A stretch of 22,616 bases of DNA from an uncultured Erysipelotrichaceae bacterium (GCA_902799855.1 CADCCA010000010.1:1-22616), one strand, 5' to 3'; shown: positions 9,083 to 16,971, counted from the first letter of the stretch. The notes: a model not told the origin generated them from the letters alone. Numbers and translations: made by a program.

Positions 9083-10962
9083 TGTTTGATTACGATGTCA
9101 TTGTTGTCGGTGCTGGACATGCTGGCCTTGAGGCCGCTTTTGCTAGTGCACACTTAAAAAAGAAAACATTACTTTTAACCTTAAATATTGCATTAATGGG
9201 CAATATGCCTTGCAACCCATCTATCGGTGGATCCGCTAAAGGTATCGTTGTTAGAGAGATTGATGCACTAGGTGGAATGATGGGTAAAGCTGCTGACCAT
9301 CATTATTTACAAATGAAGATGCTCAACACAGGCAAAGGACCAGGCGTCCAATGTTTAAGAGCACAGCAAGATAAACTAGAATATCCTAAGTACTGGAGAG
9401 AATTGGCCAGCAAAGAAGACAACCTCAGAGTTGAAGAAGGAATGGTCACTTCTTTAATCTGTGAAGATGGTCAAATTCACGGCGTAATTCTAGCCAATGG
9501 CGCTCGGATTAGGTCGCAAGTTGTAATATTAACAACTGGCACTTATATGGAAAGTCAGATCTTCCGCGGCCATGATGTTAAGGATGAAGGACCTGATGGA
9601 GAAAAGCCATCTTTAGGCCTATCCCCATTCCTAAGAAGTATCGGAATTGAGACCTTCAGACTTAAGACTGGTACCCCTCCAAGAATCAAAAGAGATTCCA
9701 TAGATTTCAGTAAAGCGAGCATTCAACCTGGTACTCCGCGTCGCTTAGCTTTCTCATACGAAACCAAAGAATTCATCCCAATTGATGAACAAGAATTATG
9801 CTATCTTGTTTACACTACACCAAAGACACATGAAATCATTAGAGAGCACTTAAAAGACTCTGCTTTATTTAGCGGTTTAGTGACTGGTGTTGGACCAAGA
9901 TATTGTCCATCAATTGAATCAAAAATTGTTACTTTTGCGGATAAAGAAAGACATCAATTATTCCTTGAACCAGAGTCAAGATATACCGATTCAATTTACT
10001 TACAAGGTTTCTCTACTTCCATGCCTGTTGAGGTACAAGAAGAGATGGTTCGTTCCTTGCCTGGTTTTGAAAAAGCGGTCTTCTTAAAATATGCTTACGC
10101 GATTGAATATGACGCAATCAGGACTGAAGAATATGGGCCAAATTTAGAGATCAAAAAATGGCCAGGTTTATTTATCGGTGGTCAAATCTGTGGTACATCA
10201 GGTTATGAAGAAGCTGCTGCTTTAGGTTTAATGGCAGGTATAAACGCATGCTTAAAGATCGATGGTAAAGAACCTCTTATCTTAAGAAGAGACCAAGCTT
10301 ACATCGGTGTCATGATTGATGACTTAGTAACCAAAGGTACTGAAGAACCATATCGACTCATGTCTTCAAGAGCAGAATTCCGCTTGATTTTAAGGCACGA
10401 TAATGCTGATATGCGTTTAACTGAGATTGGTCATCAAATTGGTTTAATTACTGAAGAAAGATATCAAAACTTTACAAGTAAAGTTAATAACATCAATAAA
10501 GCCATTGAAGTTTTAAAAGAAAACTATTTGGGCAAGCGCGAAGAAATTAATGAATATTTAAGAAGTGTTAACTCTAACGAATTAGTGGGTGGTCTTCAAG
10601 CTTTTGAATTATTAAAAAGACCAAACATTTCTTATGAAGCTATTAAGAACTTTGTTCCAGAATTAAAAAATATTGAACTAGATGAATTCGCTATTGAAGA
10701 AGTAGAAATCATCGCTAAATATGAAGGCTATATTATTAAGCAAATTAGAGAAGCCAAGAATATGGCCAAACTTGAAGAAATGAAGATTCCAAGTGACTTT
10801 GATTTTATCAACATGGATGGTTTAGCCTTAGAAGCTAGACAAAAACTAGATAAGATTAGACCATTAACCATTGGTCAAGCATCACGTATATCTGGAGTTA
10901 ATCCAAGTGATATTACCGTGTTAATATTTAATGTGAGGAAAGCAAAGAATGAACAAGAATAG
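9082..10962 (+). CDS. mnmG: tRNA uridine-5-carboxymethylaminomethyl modification enzyme MnmG (GidA)
   Basis: MnmG is the FAD-dependent partner of MnmE that modifies wobble uridine 34 of several tRNAs. The 626-residue protein has the FAD-binding GAGHAGLEAA (10-19), the PCNPSIGGSAKG signature, and the C-terminal region ending in RPLTIGQASRISGVNPSDI (about 594-612), which contacts MnmE and tRNA. Length matches the family (about 620-630). GAAGG lies upstream inside sufB. The start overlaps the sufB stop by one base and the 3' end overlaps rsmG by 14 nt. The mnmG-rsmG pair is common; its placement behind a suf operon is not the usual arrangement near oriC. Confidence 0.98.
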   Translation: MFDYDVIVVGAGHAGLEAAFASAHLKKKTLLLTLNIALMGNMPCNPSIGGSAKGIVVREIDALGGMMGKAADHHYLQMKMLNTGKGPGVQCLRAQQDKLEYPKYWRELASKEDNLRVEEGMVTSLICEDGQIHGVILANGARIRSQVVILTTGTYMESQIFRGHDVKDEGPDGEKPSLGLSPFLRSIGIETFRLKTGTPPRIKRDSIDFSKASIQPGTPRRLAFSYETKEFIPIDEQELCYLVYTTPKTHEIIREHLKDSALFSGLVTGVGPRYCPSIESKIVTFADKERHQLFLEPESRYTDSIYLQGFSTSMPVEVQEEMVRSLPGFEKAVFLKYAYAIEYDAIRTEEYGPNLEIKKWPGLFIGGQICGTSGYEEAAALGLMAGINACLKIDGKEPLILRRDQAYIGVMIDDLVTKGTEEPYRLMSSRAEFRLILRHDNADMRLTEIGHQIGLITEERYQNFTSKVNNINKAIEVLKENYLGKREEINEYLRSVNSNELVGGLQAFELLKRPNISYEAIKNFVPELKNIELDEFAIEEVEIIAKYEGYIIKQIREAKNMAKLEEMKIPSDFDFINMDGLALEARQKLDKIRPLTIGQASRISGVNPSDITVLIFNVRKAKNEQE

Positions 10963-11650
10963 TTTTGTTGACGAACTTAATAAACGTGGCATTTTTTGTG
11001 ATGAATCACAATTAAATTTATTGTGGGATTTCATGCATCATGTTTTAGAAACTAATGAAAAGTTCAATCTCACTGCCATTAAAGATGAAGATGCTTTTGT
11101 TGAAAAGATGATTTTCGATAGTGCACTTCTTTTAAATAATCAAAACTTTGAAGGTATCGATCTTTTGGATATCGGTGCCGGAGCGGGTTTCCCAAGTGTT
11201 GTTATTTCCATTCTTTCTCCAAAAGTTCATGTCGTTGCTTTAGATAGCACTGCTAAAAAGATTAATTTTATTCAAGAATACGCTAATCTTCATAATCTTA
11301 ATCTCACGGCTACATGTGCTCGCGCTGAGGAATACGCACAATCAAATAGAGATAAATACCTTGTTATTACCGCTCGTGCAGTTGCATCATTACGTGTACT
11401 AATGGAGCTTGCTGTTCCAATGCTTAAAATCGGTGGTGTCCTCATCGCTATGAAGGGTCCAGGATTTGAAGAAGAAATAGAAGAAGCTAAAAATGCTTTT
11501 AAGAAACTCAACTGTGAGATTGATTACATTTATGAAGATCAACTTCCAGAGAGCAAAGAAAGCCGTTCATTTATTTATATTAAAAAACTTAAAGAAACAC
11601 CAAAAAAGTATCCACGCACCTTTGGTGAGATTAAAAAATTACCTTTATAA
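10949..11650 (+). CDS. rsmG: 16S rRNA (guanine-527-N7)-methyltransferase RsmG (GidB)
   Basis: This 233-residue SAM-dependent methyltransferase modifies G527 of 16S rRNA. The SAM-binding motif LLDIGAGAGFPSVV (about residues 71-84) is clear, followed by ALDSTAKKINF and the ITARAVASL segment typical of RsmG. GAGGA lies 9 nt before the start, inside mnmG. It appears to be the last gene of the suf-mnmG-rsmG transcription unit. No convincing terminator hairpin follows before the ribU promoter. Confidence 0.97.
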   Translation: MNKNSFVDELNKRGIFCDESQLNLLWDFMHHVLETNEKFNLTAIKDEDAFVEKMIFDSALLLNNQNFEGIDLLDIGAGAGFPSVVISILSPKVHVVALDSTAKKINFIQEYANLHNLNLTATCARAEEYAQSNRDKYLVITARAVASLRVLMELAVPMLKIGGVLIAMKGPGFEEEIEEAKNAFKKLNCEIDYIYEDQLPESKESRSFIYIKKLKETPKKYPRTFGEIKKLPL

Positions 11651-11682
11651 AGCAAATATCTTTTATTTATAAATTATTGTTA

Positions 11683-11688
11683 TATAAT
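11683..11688 (+). promoter_or_regulatory. -10 box of the riboswitch-ribU transcript
   Basis: A perfect TATAAT lies 7 bp upstream of the first paired base of the riboswitch, which puts transcription initiation at the start of the aptamer. The -35 region is only T-rich and has no strong match. Confidence 0.6.
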
Positions 11689-11694
11689 ATAGAC

Positions 11695-11799
11695 ACTTCA
11701 GGGCAGCGAAAAGCGACCGGCGGTAAACCCCGCGAGCCTATAAAAGGGCAGGAACTTGTGAGATTCAAGTGGCGACAGTAAAGTCTGGATGAAAGAAGT
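11695..11799 (+). promoter_or_regulatory. FMN riboswitch (RFN element)
   Basis: The leader carries the conserved RFN core in the right order: AGGGCAG, GCGACCGGCGGTAAA, CCCCGCGAGCC, GCAGGAACTTGTGAGATTC, GGCGACAGTAAAGTCTGGAT and GAAAGAAG. ACTTC (11695-11699) pairs with GAAGT (11795-11799) as the closing P1 stem. It binds FMN and should reduce expression of the riboflavin transporter that follows. Confidence 0.97.
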
Positions 11800-11806
11800 A
11801 GTTTTT

Positions 11807-11832
11807 TAGGCCTTGGGAAAGGTCTATTTTTT
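11807..11832 (+). terminator. Intrinsic terminator of the FMN riboswitch, overlapping the ribU ribosome site
   Basis: TAGGCCTT (11807-11814) and AAGGTCTA (11819-11826) form an 8-bp stem with one G-U pair and a GGGA loop, followed by six T residues that abut the ATG at 11833. The 3' arm contains AAAGG, the only ribosome site of ribU. The same hairpin could therefore terminate transcription and hide the ribosome site when FMN is bound. Confidence 0.8.
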
Positions 11833-12597
11833 ATGAAAAGAGAGAGAAGAACTGCTAGTGAATCAATTACAAGAATTGCGACATTAGCCATGTTATCTGC
11901 TTTAGGATTTGTCTTAATGGCCCTTGCCCAAATCCCATACCCTCAGGCACCTTGGCTCAAGATTGAAATTAGTGAACTGGTGACAATCTTCGCCTATGCG
12001 CTTTACGGATTTCCAGGTGGTGTATTTGTGGCATTAGTTAAGACACTCCTAAATTTAGCGGTCCACGGTCCAGTTGGACTAGGCATTGGTGATTTAACTG
12101 CCTTTTTAACATCATGTACATTCTTATTAGGATTATTTATCACTAGCCATTTATTAAAACTATTTAAAAAAGGCTTAGGATTCCGCGTCTTAGCCTATGT
12201 GTTCATCATCCTTTTAGTGACCGTTGTTTTAACAGTTTTAAATGCAATAGTGATTACTCCATCTTATTTAACAGTTTTTGGACCTAACGCTCATTTCTCA
12301 ACTTGTTTTGAAGAAGGGGCAATCCAAAATGTTGCTAAATATATTACTGGAAAAGAAGATGTCAGCATTAATGGTTGGGGATATGTTGGTCTAATTTCTT
12401 CCATTTACGCACCATTCAACTTATTAAAAGCAGGAGCCTGCTTCTTATTATATGAACTCATCTTCAATAGATTGATTTTCATTTTTATGAAAAGATCACC
12501 GTTCTTCCAAAAATACTTTGTCGGTAGTATCTTCACTAAAAAAGTGGAAGATGAACCACAAAAAGAAGAAGAAACAACTGAAGAAAAAAGCGAATAA
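11833..12597 (+). CDS. ribU: Riboflavin ECF transporter S component RibU
   Basis: RibU is the membrane substrate-binding subunit that brings riboflavin in together with the shared ECF module (EcfA, EcfA', EcfT), which is not in this window. The 254-residue protein has about six hydrophobic segments. It has the family features near the N-terminus: LSALGFVLMAL, then WLKIEISELV, FPGGVFVALVKTLLNL and GLGIGDLTAF. The FMN riboswitch directly upstream independently supports riboflavin as substrate. The C-terminus is a Glu/Lys-rich cytosolic tail (about residues 235-254). The loop between the fourth and fifth membrane segments is relatively long. A terminator follows the stop. Confidence 0.95.
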   Translation: MKRERRTASESITRIATLAMLSALGFVLMALAQIPYPQAPWLKIEISELVTIFAYALYGFPGGVFVALVKTLLNLAVHGPVGLGIGDLTAFLTSCTFLLGLFITSHLLKLFKKGLGFRVLAYVFIILLVTVVLTVLNAIVITPSYLTVFGPNAHFSTCFEEGAIQNVAKYITGKEDVSINGWGYVGLISSIYAPFNLLKAGACFLLYELIFNRLIFIFMKRSPFFQKYFVGSIFTKKVEDEPQKEEETTEEKSE

Positions 12598-12604
12598 AGA
12601 GCAC

Positions 12605-12636
12605 AAAAAAACTAGGTCGATTTGGCCTAGTTTTTT
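12605..12636. terminator. Bidirectional Rho-independent terminator between ribU and the ferredoxin gene
   Basis: AACTAGGTC and GGCCTAGTT pair over 9 bp (one G-U) around a GATTT loop at 12610-12632. Runs of A on the left and T on the right let it act on ribU transcripts and on convergent ferredoxin transcripts. Confidence 0.85.
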
Positions 12637-12644
12637 GTTGTATT

Positions 12645-12824
12645 TTACTCTTCGACAGAGATTGCACCAACTGGGCAAACGCTAGCGGCGTCTTCGTCTG
12701 CTTCGCCTGTTACTGGGGCGGCTGGACCTTCATCAGAGAATTTGAAGTCATCTGGGTAGGAACCAACGCAAGCACCACACATAATGCAAGCGGAAGCATC
12801 AATTTTTACTCTTTTTTTAGCCAT
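12645..12824 (-). CDS. 4Fe-4S ferredoxin (single cluster)
   Basis: This is a 59-residue electron carrier. It starts MAKKRVKIDASACIMCGACV and has C13, C16 and C19 in CxxCxxC followed by a distal C50 in VCPVGAI, the four-cysteine set for one 4Fe-4S cluster. The second cluster site of 2[4Fe-4S] ferredoxins is missing, as in Bacillus-type monocluster ferredoxins. The protein is acidic, as is usual for low-potential carriers. A strong AAGGAGG ribosome site and its own promoter show that it is a monocistronic gene. It converges on ribU and shares a terminator with it. No redox partner is encoded nearby. Confidence 0.93.
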   Translation of the reverse strand: MAKKRVKIDASACIMCGACVGSYPDDFKFSDEGPAAPVTGEADEDAASVCPVGAISVEE

Positions 12825-12856
12825 GAGTAACTGCCTCCTTGGATTAGTATATAAGC

Positions 12857-12886
12857 ATTATACCGACAAAATAGTAAAATATTCAA
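12857..12886 (-). promoter_or_regulatory. Promoter of the ferredoxin gene
   Basis: TTGAAT (12881-12886) and a perfect TATAAT (12857-12862) read on the minus strand with an 18-bp spacer, 33 bp before the ferredoxin start codon. Confidence 0.7.
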
Positions 12887-12923
12887 TATTTTCAAAAAAT
12901 TCTCATAATTATCTACCAAAACC

Positions 12924-12943
12924 ATTCTAATTTAGATTAGAAT
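12924..12943. repeat. Perfect 8-bp inverted repeat upstream of the small membrane protein gene
   Basis: ATTCTAAT (12924-12931) and its exact complement ATTAGAAT (12936-12943) flank TTAG. The right arm includes TAGAAT, a plausible -10 box 20 bp before the start codon, so the repeat could be an operator or a leader hairpin. There is no T tail, so it is not a terminator. Confidence 0.5.
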
Positions 12944-12963
12944 ATATCCAGTTGAGTCTTTTT

Positions 12964-13266
12964 ATGAGTGAAACAAGATTAGAAAAATATAAAAAATATC
13001 GCGAATCTTTGAATGAAGTTAAGGCCACTAATAAGACTAGTGAAGGTGCTAAAAACCGTGATTTTAATGTGATTACCGATAAGCGTAATACCACATCGAC
13101 ATTACCACTAGATGAAGTCTTGGGCCAAATCGATGAAACCGAAGATGTCGTTTCTAATCGTTTAATCACTAAAAAGAGATTACAAATCTTACTTGTTGTC
13201 GGTATCGGAGCGCTTCTCGTCGCCGGCAGCATAATCTTTGCAGTTATTGCTTTTGGAGGTAAGTAA
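12964..13266 (+). CDS. Small single-helix membrane protein of unknown function
   Basis: This 100-residue protein is not recognised. Its N-terminal 70 residues are charged and hydrophilic, beginning MSETRLEKYKKYRESLNEV, which looks helical or coiled-coil. A single membrane segment follows near the C-terminus (LQILLVVGIGALLVAGSIIF, about 75-94), and the chain ends AVIAFGGK. The topology is most likely N-in with a very short outside tail. ATG 12964 was chosen; a TTG at 12952 would add four residues, and neither start has a strong ribosome site. The gene ends 2 nt before cmk and is probably cotranscribed with cmk, der and the HU gene. Function cannot be assigned. Confidence 0.7.
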   Translation: MSETRLEKYKKYRESLNEVKATNKTSEGAKNRDFNVITDKRNTTSTLPLDEVLGQIDETEDVVSNRLITKKRLQILLVVGIGALLVAGSIIFAVIAFGGK

Positions 13267-13268
13267 GC

Positions 13269-13934
13269 ATGAAAATTGCTGTCGCTATTGACGGACCAGC
13301 CGCTGCTGGCAAATCAACCATCGCCAAACAAGTCGCGTTAATGCGTGGCTTCACCTATATCGATACAGGTGCAATGTATCGTGCTTTCACTTGGTATTGC
13401 CTTAAAAAAGGTGTGAACTGCCAAGATGAAGCTGCTTGTGTTGCCTTAATTCCAGAAGTGAATATTGAATTAAAACCAGGCTATGTTGTTTTATGCAATG
13501 GTGAAGATGTTAGCAAACCAATTAGAGGTACAGATGTTTCCGGTAATGTTTCCTACATTGCCTCATATAAAGATATCCGTTTAGCATTAGTGGAACTCCA
13601 AAGAAAAATGGCGGAAAAAGATTCCGTAATTATGGATGGAAGAGACATTGGTACATATGTTTTACCAAACGCTGACGTGAAGATTTTCCAAGTTGCTTCT
13701 GTTGAAAAAAGAGCGGAACGCAGATACAAAGAAAATCAAGAAAAAGGCATACCGTGTACTTATGAAGACATCGTTGCCGATGTAGAAAAAAGAGATTATA
13801 TCGATTCTCATAGAGCCTTCGCGCCACTTAAACCAGCACCAGATGCTATCCACTTAGATACATCTGATTTAACCATTGAAGAAGTGGTGGCAGAAGTTAA
13901 TAAAATCATCGATAAGAAATTAGCGGAGAAATAA
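13269..13934 (+). CDS. cmk: Cytidylate kinase
   Basis: This enzyme phosphorylates CMP and dCMP to the diphosphates using ATP. The 221-residue product opens with MKIAVAIDGPAAAGKSTIAK, where GPAAAGKST (9-17) is the P-loop. It also has YIDTGAMYRAFTW, which binds nucleotide in this family, and MDGRDIGTYVLPNADVKIF, the hallmark of Cmk. A strong GGAGGT lies 7 nt before the start. It sits 5 nt ahead of der, an arrangement related to the cmk/der neighbourhood of many Bacilli. Confidence 0.97.
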   Translation: MKIAVAIDGPAAAGKSTIAKQVALMRGFTYIDTGAMYRAFTWYCLKKGVNCQDEAACVALIPEVNIELKPGYVVLCNGEDVSKPIRGTDVSGNVSYIASYKDIRLALVELQRKMAEKDSVIMDGRDIGTYVLPNADVKIFQVASVEKRAERRYKENQEKGIPCTYEDIVADVEKRDYIDSHRAFAPLKPAPDAIHLDTSDLTIEEVVAEVNKIIDKKLAEK

Positions 13935-13939
13935 AATTA

Positions 13940-15265
13940 ATGGCCCAAGGAGTCGTCGCAATTGTCGGATCACCGAACGTTGGTAAATCAACGATTTTTA
14001 ATCGTATGATTGGTGATAGAAGAGCGATTGTTGATGATGAAATGGGTATTACTCGTGACCGTTTATACGCTCAATGCGAATGGCTTGGTCATCGTTTCTC
14101 CTTGATTGATACAGGTGGTATTGAAATTGTTAACCGCCCATTCCAAGAACAAATCCGTATGCAAGCCGAAATCGCGATAAACGAGGCAGACGTGATAGTG
14201 TTTGTGGTGGATGGAAAGCTTGGAATTACCACCGATGACCGCGTTGTTACTGGCATTTTACGCAAGGTCAAAAAACCAATCATTTTAGCGGTTAATAAAA
14301 TTGATGAAGGTTCACACATGGCCGATGCCCAAGAGTTTTATGGCTTGGGTTTAGGTGAACCACACGTTGTCAGTGGGGCGCATGGCATCGGTATTGGTGA
14401 TATTCTTAATGAAATCATTAAATACTTACCAGAAGATAAAGAAGAATTAGAAGAAGATCAAATCACCTTCTGTGTGGTTGGAAGACCGAACGTTGGTAAA
14501 TCTTCTTTGACTAACGCGATTCTCAATCAAGATAGAGTCATCGTTAGCAACATCTCTGGCACAACCAGAGATTCAATTGACACCCCTTTCAAAAGGGGAG
14601 ACCAATCATATCTAGTCATAGATACTGCTGGGCTTAAAAAACGCGGCAAAATCTATGAAGCAATAGATAAATACAGCGCTATACGCGCATTAAAAGCGAT
14701 TGAAAGAAGTGAGATTGTCTTATTAGTGCTTGATGGTGAAGAAGGAATCACTGAGCAAGACAAACACGTGATCAGCTATGCAACCGACTTGCATAAAGCG
14801 ATCATCATAGTCGTTAACAAATGGGACTTAGTTAATAAGCAAACTAATACCATGTCCGACTATGTGAAGATCATTAGAGAGGAGTATAAGTTCTTAGACT
14901 ACGCTCCTGTGGTGTTTGTTTCCGCTCTCAAAAAGCAAAGGTTAGACACATTGTTCGAAACCTTAAACATGGTTCACTTAGCGTATTACACACGCATACA
15001 AACGTCTTTATTAAACGACGTTATGCAAGATGCGCAAATTATGAACCAAGCTCCCAACTTCAATGGCGGACGTTTGAAAATCTTGTATGCATCACAAGTT
15101 GATACCGCTCCACCAACCATCGTTCTGTTTGTGAACGACCCTAATTTCATGCACTTCTCTTACGAAAGATACATCGAAAACCGCTTGAGGGAGACCTTTA
15201 ATTTTGAAGGCACTCCTATTCGAATTGTCTTAAAGAAGAGAAGCCGTCAAACAGATAAGTCATAA
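13940..15265 (+). CDS. der: Ribosome biogenesis GTPase Der (EngA)
   Basis: Der is the tandem GTPase required for 50S subunit assembly. The 441-residue protein has a first G domain with GSPNVGKST (10-18), DTGG (57-60) and NKID (119-122). A second G domain has GRPNVGKSS (181-189), DTAG and NKWD. A C-terminal KH-like domain covers about residues 350-441. The length is typical (about 436). GGAGA is 11 nt upstream, inside the end of cmk. The stop codon overlaps the ribosome site of the following HU gene. Confidence 0.98.
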   Translation: MAQGVVAIVGSPNVGKSTIFNRMIGDRRAIVDDEMGITRDRLYAQCEWLGHRFSLIDTGGIEIVNRPFQEQIRMQAEIAINEADVIVFVVDGKLGITTDDRVVTGILRKVKKPIILAVNKIDEGSHMADAQEFYGLGLGEPHVVSGAHGIGIGDILNEIIKYLPEDKEELEEDQITFCVVGRPNVGKSSLTNAILNQDRVIVSNISGTTRDSIDTPFKRGDQSYLVIDTAGLKKRGKIYEAIDKYSAIRALKAIERSEIVLLVLDGEEGITEQDKHVISYATDLHKAIIIVVNKWDLVNKQTNTMSDYVKIIREEYKFLDYAPVVFVSALKKQRLDTLFETLNMVHLAYYTRIQTSLLNDVMQDAQIMNQAPNFNGGRLKILYASQVDTAPPTIVLFVNDPNFMHFSYERYIENRLRETFNFEGTPIRIVLKKRSRQTDKS

Positions 15266-15277
15266 GGAGTACTAATT

Positions 15278-15562
15278 ATGAACAAAATTAACAGAAAAGA
15301 TCTTGTGCAAGAAGTTGCAGATAAAGGTCATCTTTCCAAGAAAGACGCAAGAACCGCTATCGACATCGCATTCGATCTCATCGAGAAGTCGTTGCTCGAT
15401 GGTCAAGAAGTAAACGTCACAAATTTTGGTGTCTTTACTCCTAAAACCAAACAACAACGCGACGGCACCGATCCAAGAAAGCATAGTCGTATTGTGATCG
15501 AAGCCAAACACACGGTTATTTTTAGACCTTCAAAACAAATGAAGGAAAAACTAAATAAGTAA
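15278..15562 (+). CDS. HU-family DNA-binding protein
   Basis: This is a 94-residue nucleoid protein that bends DNA as a dimer. It begins MNKINRKDLVQEVADK and has the HU core DGQEVNVTNFGVFTPKTK (about residues 43-60). The DNA-binding arm normally reads GRNP; here it reads GTDPRKHSRIVIEAK (about 65-79), followed by a VIFRPSKQMKEKLN tail. HU and IHF beta arms carry a proline that intercalates DNA, and the proline in TDPR fits. A strong AAGGAG precedes the start and overlaps the der stop. A terminator follows, closing the cmk-der unit. Confidence 0.93.
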   Translation: MNKINRKDLVQEVADKGHLSKKDARTAIDIAFDLIEKSLLDGQEVNVTNFGVFTPKTKQQRDGTDPRKHSRIVIEAKHTVIFRPSKQMKEKLNK

Positions 15563-15570
15563 TTGTAAGA

Positions 15571-15594
15571 AAATCAGCTTTTGCTGGTTTTTTT
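15571..15594 (+). terminator. Rho-independent terminator after the HU gene
   Basis: AATCAGC and GCTGGTT pair over 7 bp (one G-U) around a TTTT loop at 15572-15589, followed by a run of T residues. Confidence 0.85.
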
Positions 15595-15623
15595 ATGCCT
15601 GAAATCTATATTATTATATAGGT

Positions 15624-16316
15624 ATGGAAAATCGCATTAAGTCTTTCCAAGCATTAGCAGACATCTTTGAAAAACATGGTTTTGAACTATATTTAGTCGG
15701 TGGCACTGTCCGCGATTATCTTTTAGGCTATGCCTTAGAAGATATGGATGCAGTGAGTGACGCTACCCCAAGTCAAATCATGGAATTCTTACCTAATGTT
15801 GATGATACTTTCGCTCACCTTGGTTCTTTAAAATATAAAGATCCTGATGGCGTGAAGTTTGATATCACCACATTAAGAAGAGAAAGTGGTTATCTCGATT
15901 CTCGTCACCCTAATAAAGTCATCTTTGTTTCTGATTTAGAAGATGATTATCCAAGAAGAGATTTCACAATTAACGCCATGTATATGGATAAAAACCTCAA
16001 GGTTTATGATTTTGTTAATGGTCAAAAGGATCTAAAAGACCACGTTCTAAGAATGGTGGGTAATCCAGATCAAAGATTAAAAGAAGATCCACTTCGTATC
16101 TTAAGAGCGATTCGTTTCCATTTAATGTATAAATTAACCATCGAAAAGTCCCTTTGGGAAGCAATGAGAGATAGATTCTATTTATTAGAAAATTTGACTG
16201 ACGCTAAAATCAAAAGCGAAGTTAAAAAGATTGATGAATCAAAAGTTGATCCAAAAATGAAAAAAGCAATTTTTGAACAATTCGATGTGCCAAACATTAA
16301 GGGTGTGGTAAAGTAA
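15624..16316 (+). CDS. Short CCA tRNA nucleotidyltransferase-like protein (head and neck domains only)
   Basis: The 230-residue protein matches class II CCA-adding enzymes through the catalytic head: YLVGGTVRDYLLG (23-35), the metal-binding pair D40 and D42 in LEDMDAVSDA, the flexible-loop segment TLRRESGYLDSRHPNKVIF (about 83-101), RRDFTINAM (111-119) and the neck motif EDPLRILRAIRF (154-165). Full-length enzymes have 380-450 residues; here the body and tail domains that hold the tRNA are missing and the chain stops about 65 residues after the neck motif. No frameshifted remainder follows, because dnaD begins 5 nt after the stop. The catalytic residues are intact, so this may be a minimal working enzyme. 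The start has only a weak AGG, with a TATTAT box 10 nt upstream, so the mRNA could be nearly leaderless. In Bacillus, cca also lies near dnaD and nth. Confidence 0.8.
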   Translation: MENRIKSFQALADIFEKHGFELYLVGGTVRDYLLGYALEDMDAVSDATPSQIMEFLPNVDDTFAHLGSLKYKDPDGVKFDITTLRRESGYLDSRHPNKVIFVSDLEDDYPRRDFTINAMYMDKNLKVYDFVNGQKDLKDHVLRMVGNPDQRLKEDPLRILRAIRFHLMYKLTIEKSLWEAMRDRFYLLENLTDAKIKSEVKKIDESKVDPKMKKAIFEQFDVPNIKGVVK

Positions 16317-16320
16317 AAGC

Positions 16321-16971
16321 ATGATTAGTGAAGCAATTGATTTCCGTTTTCTTCTTTTAGAAAACTATAAAAAACTCAAAATCAGCGAAAATGAACTCGC
16401 AATTATCTTTATGATTGATCACCTTGTTTCTCAAGGCAATCCTTTCATCACCGCCGATTTATTATCTTTAAAAATGACTTTAGATATTAAAGAAATCGAT
16501 GAATTAATCGCTGATTTATTAACACGTGGTTTTGTGGAATACGCTTCAGTAGGGGGTAAAACCGTCACCTCTCTTAATCCATTAAAAGAAAAACTATTCT
16601 CTAATTTCGCTTTAACTGTTTCTAAAGAAGCGGAAAATAAAAAAGCCAAAGATGAGATGCTCACCAATATTTATCAATCATTTGAAAATGAATTAGGCCG
16701 TACTCTTCAACCAATGGAAATATCCACCATTAGAGAATGGGTTGATTTAGGCTATTCCGACGATTTGATTATTAACGCTCTTAAAGAAGCACTCAACCAA
16801 GGAAAAAGATCAATTAAGTCCGTTGATAAAATTCTTTTATCCTGGGCCAAAAGAGAAGATCTTGAAACCGAAGGTAAAACCCCAATCGATGATGATTGGA
16901 CCAAGAATTTAGAAGAAACCATTCGTATCGCTAAAACTCCTTGGCTTGATGATGATGACGATGAAGACTGA
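16321..16971 (+). CDS. dnaD: DnaD-like replication initiation protein
   Basis: DnaD acts with DnaA, DnaB and DnaI in loading the replicative helicase and restarting replication in Bacilli. The 216-residue protein has an N-terminal winged-helix region (about 1-100, ending in TLxLxPLKEKLF-like sequence) and a C-terminal DnaD domain. In that domain NIYQSFENELGRTLQPMEIS (about 116-135), IREWVDLGYSDDLIINAL and SVDKILLSWAKR follow the family pattern. The tail is strongly acidic (WLDDDDDED). The stop codon is TGA, which shows that UGA is not read as tryptophan here. It overlaps nth by 11 nt, the same dnaD-nth pair seen in Bacillus. Confidence 0.88.
   Translation: MISEAIDFRFLLLENYKKLKISENELAIIFMIDHLVSQGNPFITADLLSLKMTLDIKEIDELIADLLTRGFVEYASVGGKTVTSLNPLKEKLFSNFALTVSKEAENKKAKDEMLTNIYQSFENELGRTLQPMEISTIREWVDLGYSDDLIINALKEALNQGKRSIKSVDKILLSWAKREDLETEGKTPIDDDWTKNLEETIRIAKTPWLDDDDDED

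Noticed and set aside
11667..11891. Minus-strand open frame over the FMN riboswitch
   Set aside because: It is the reverse of the aptamer and the start of ribU, with no ribosome site.
12938..12943. Full sigma-A promoter for the small membrane protein
   Set aside because: TAGAAT is a fair -10, but no -35 is found at 16-18 bp, so it was kept only as part of the inverted repeat.
16969..16971. UGA read as tryptophan (Mycoplasma-like code)
   Set aside because: The dnaD-like gene ends naturally at TGA after an acidic tail and within the start of nth; all other proteins are complete with the standard code.
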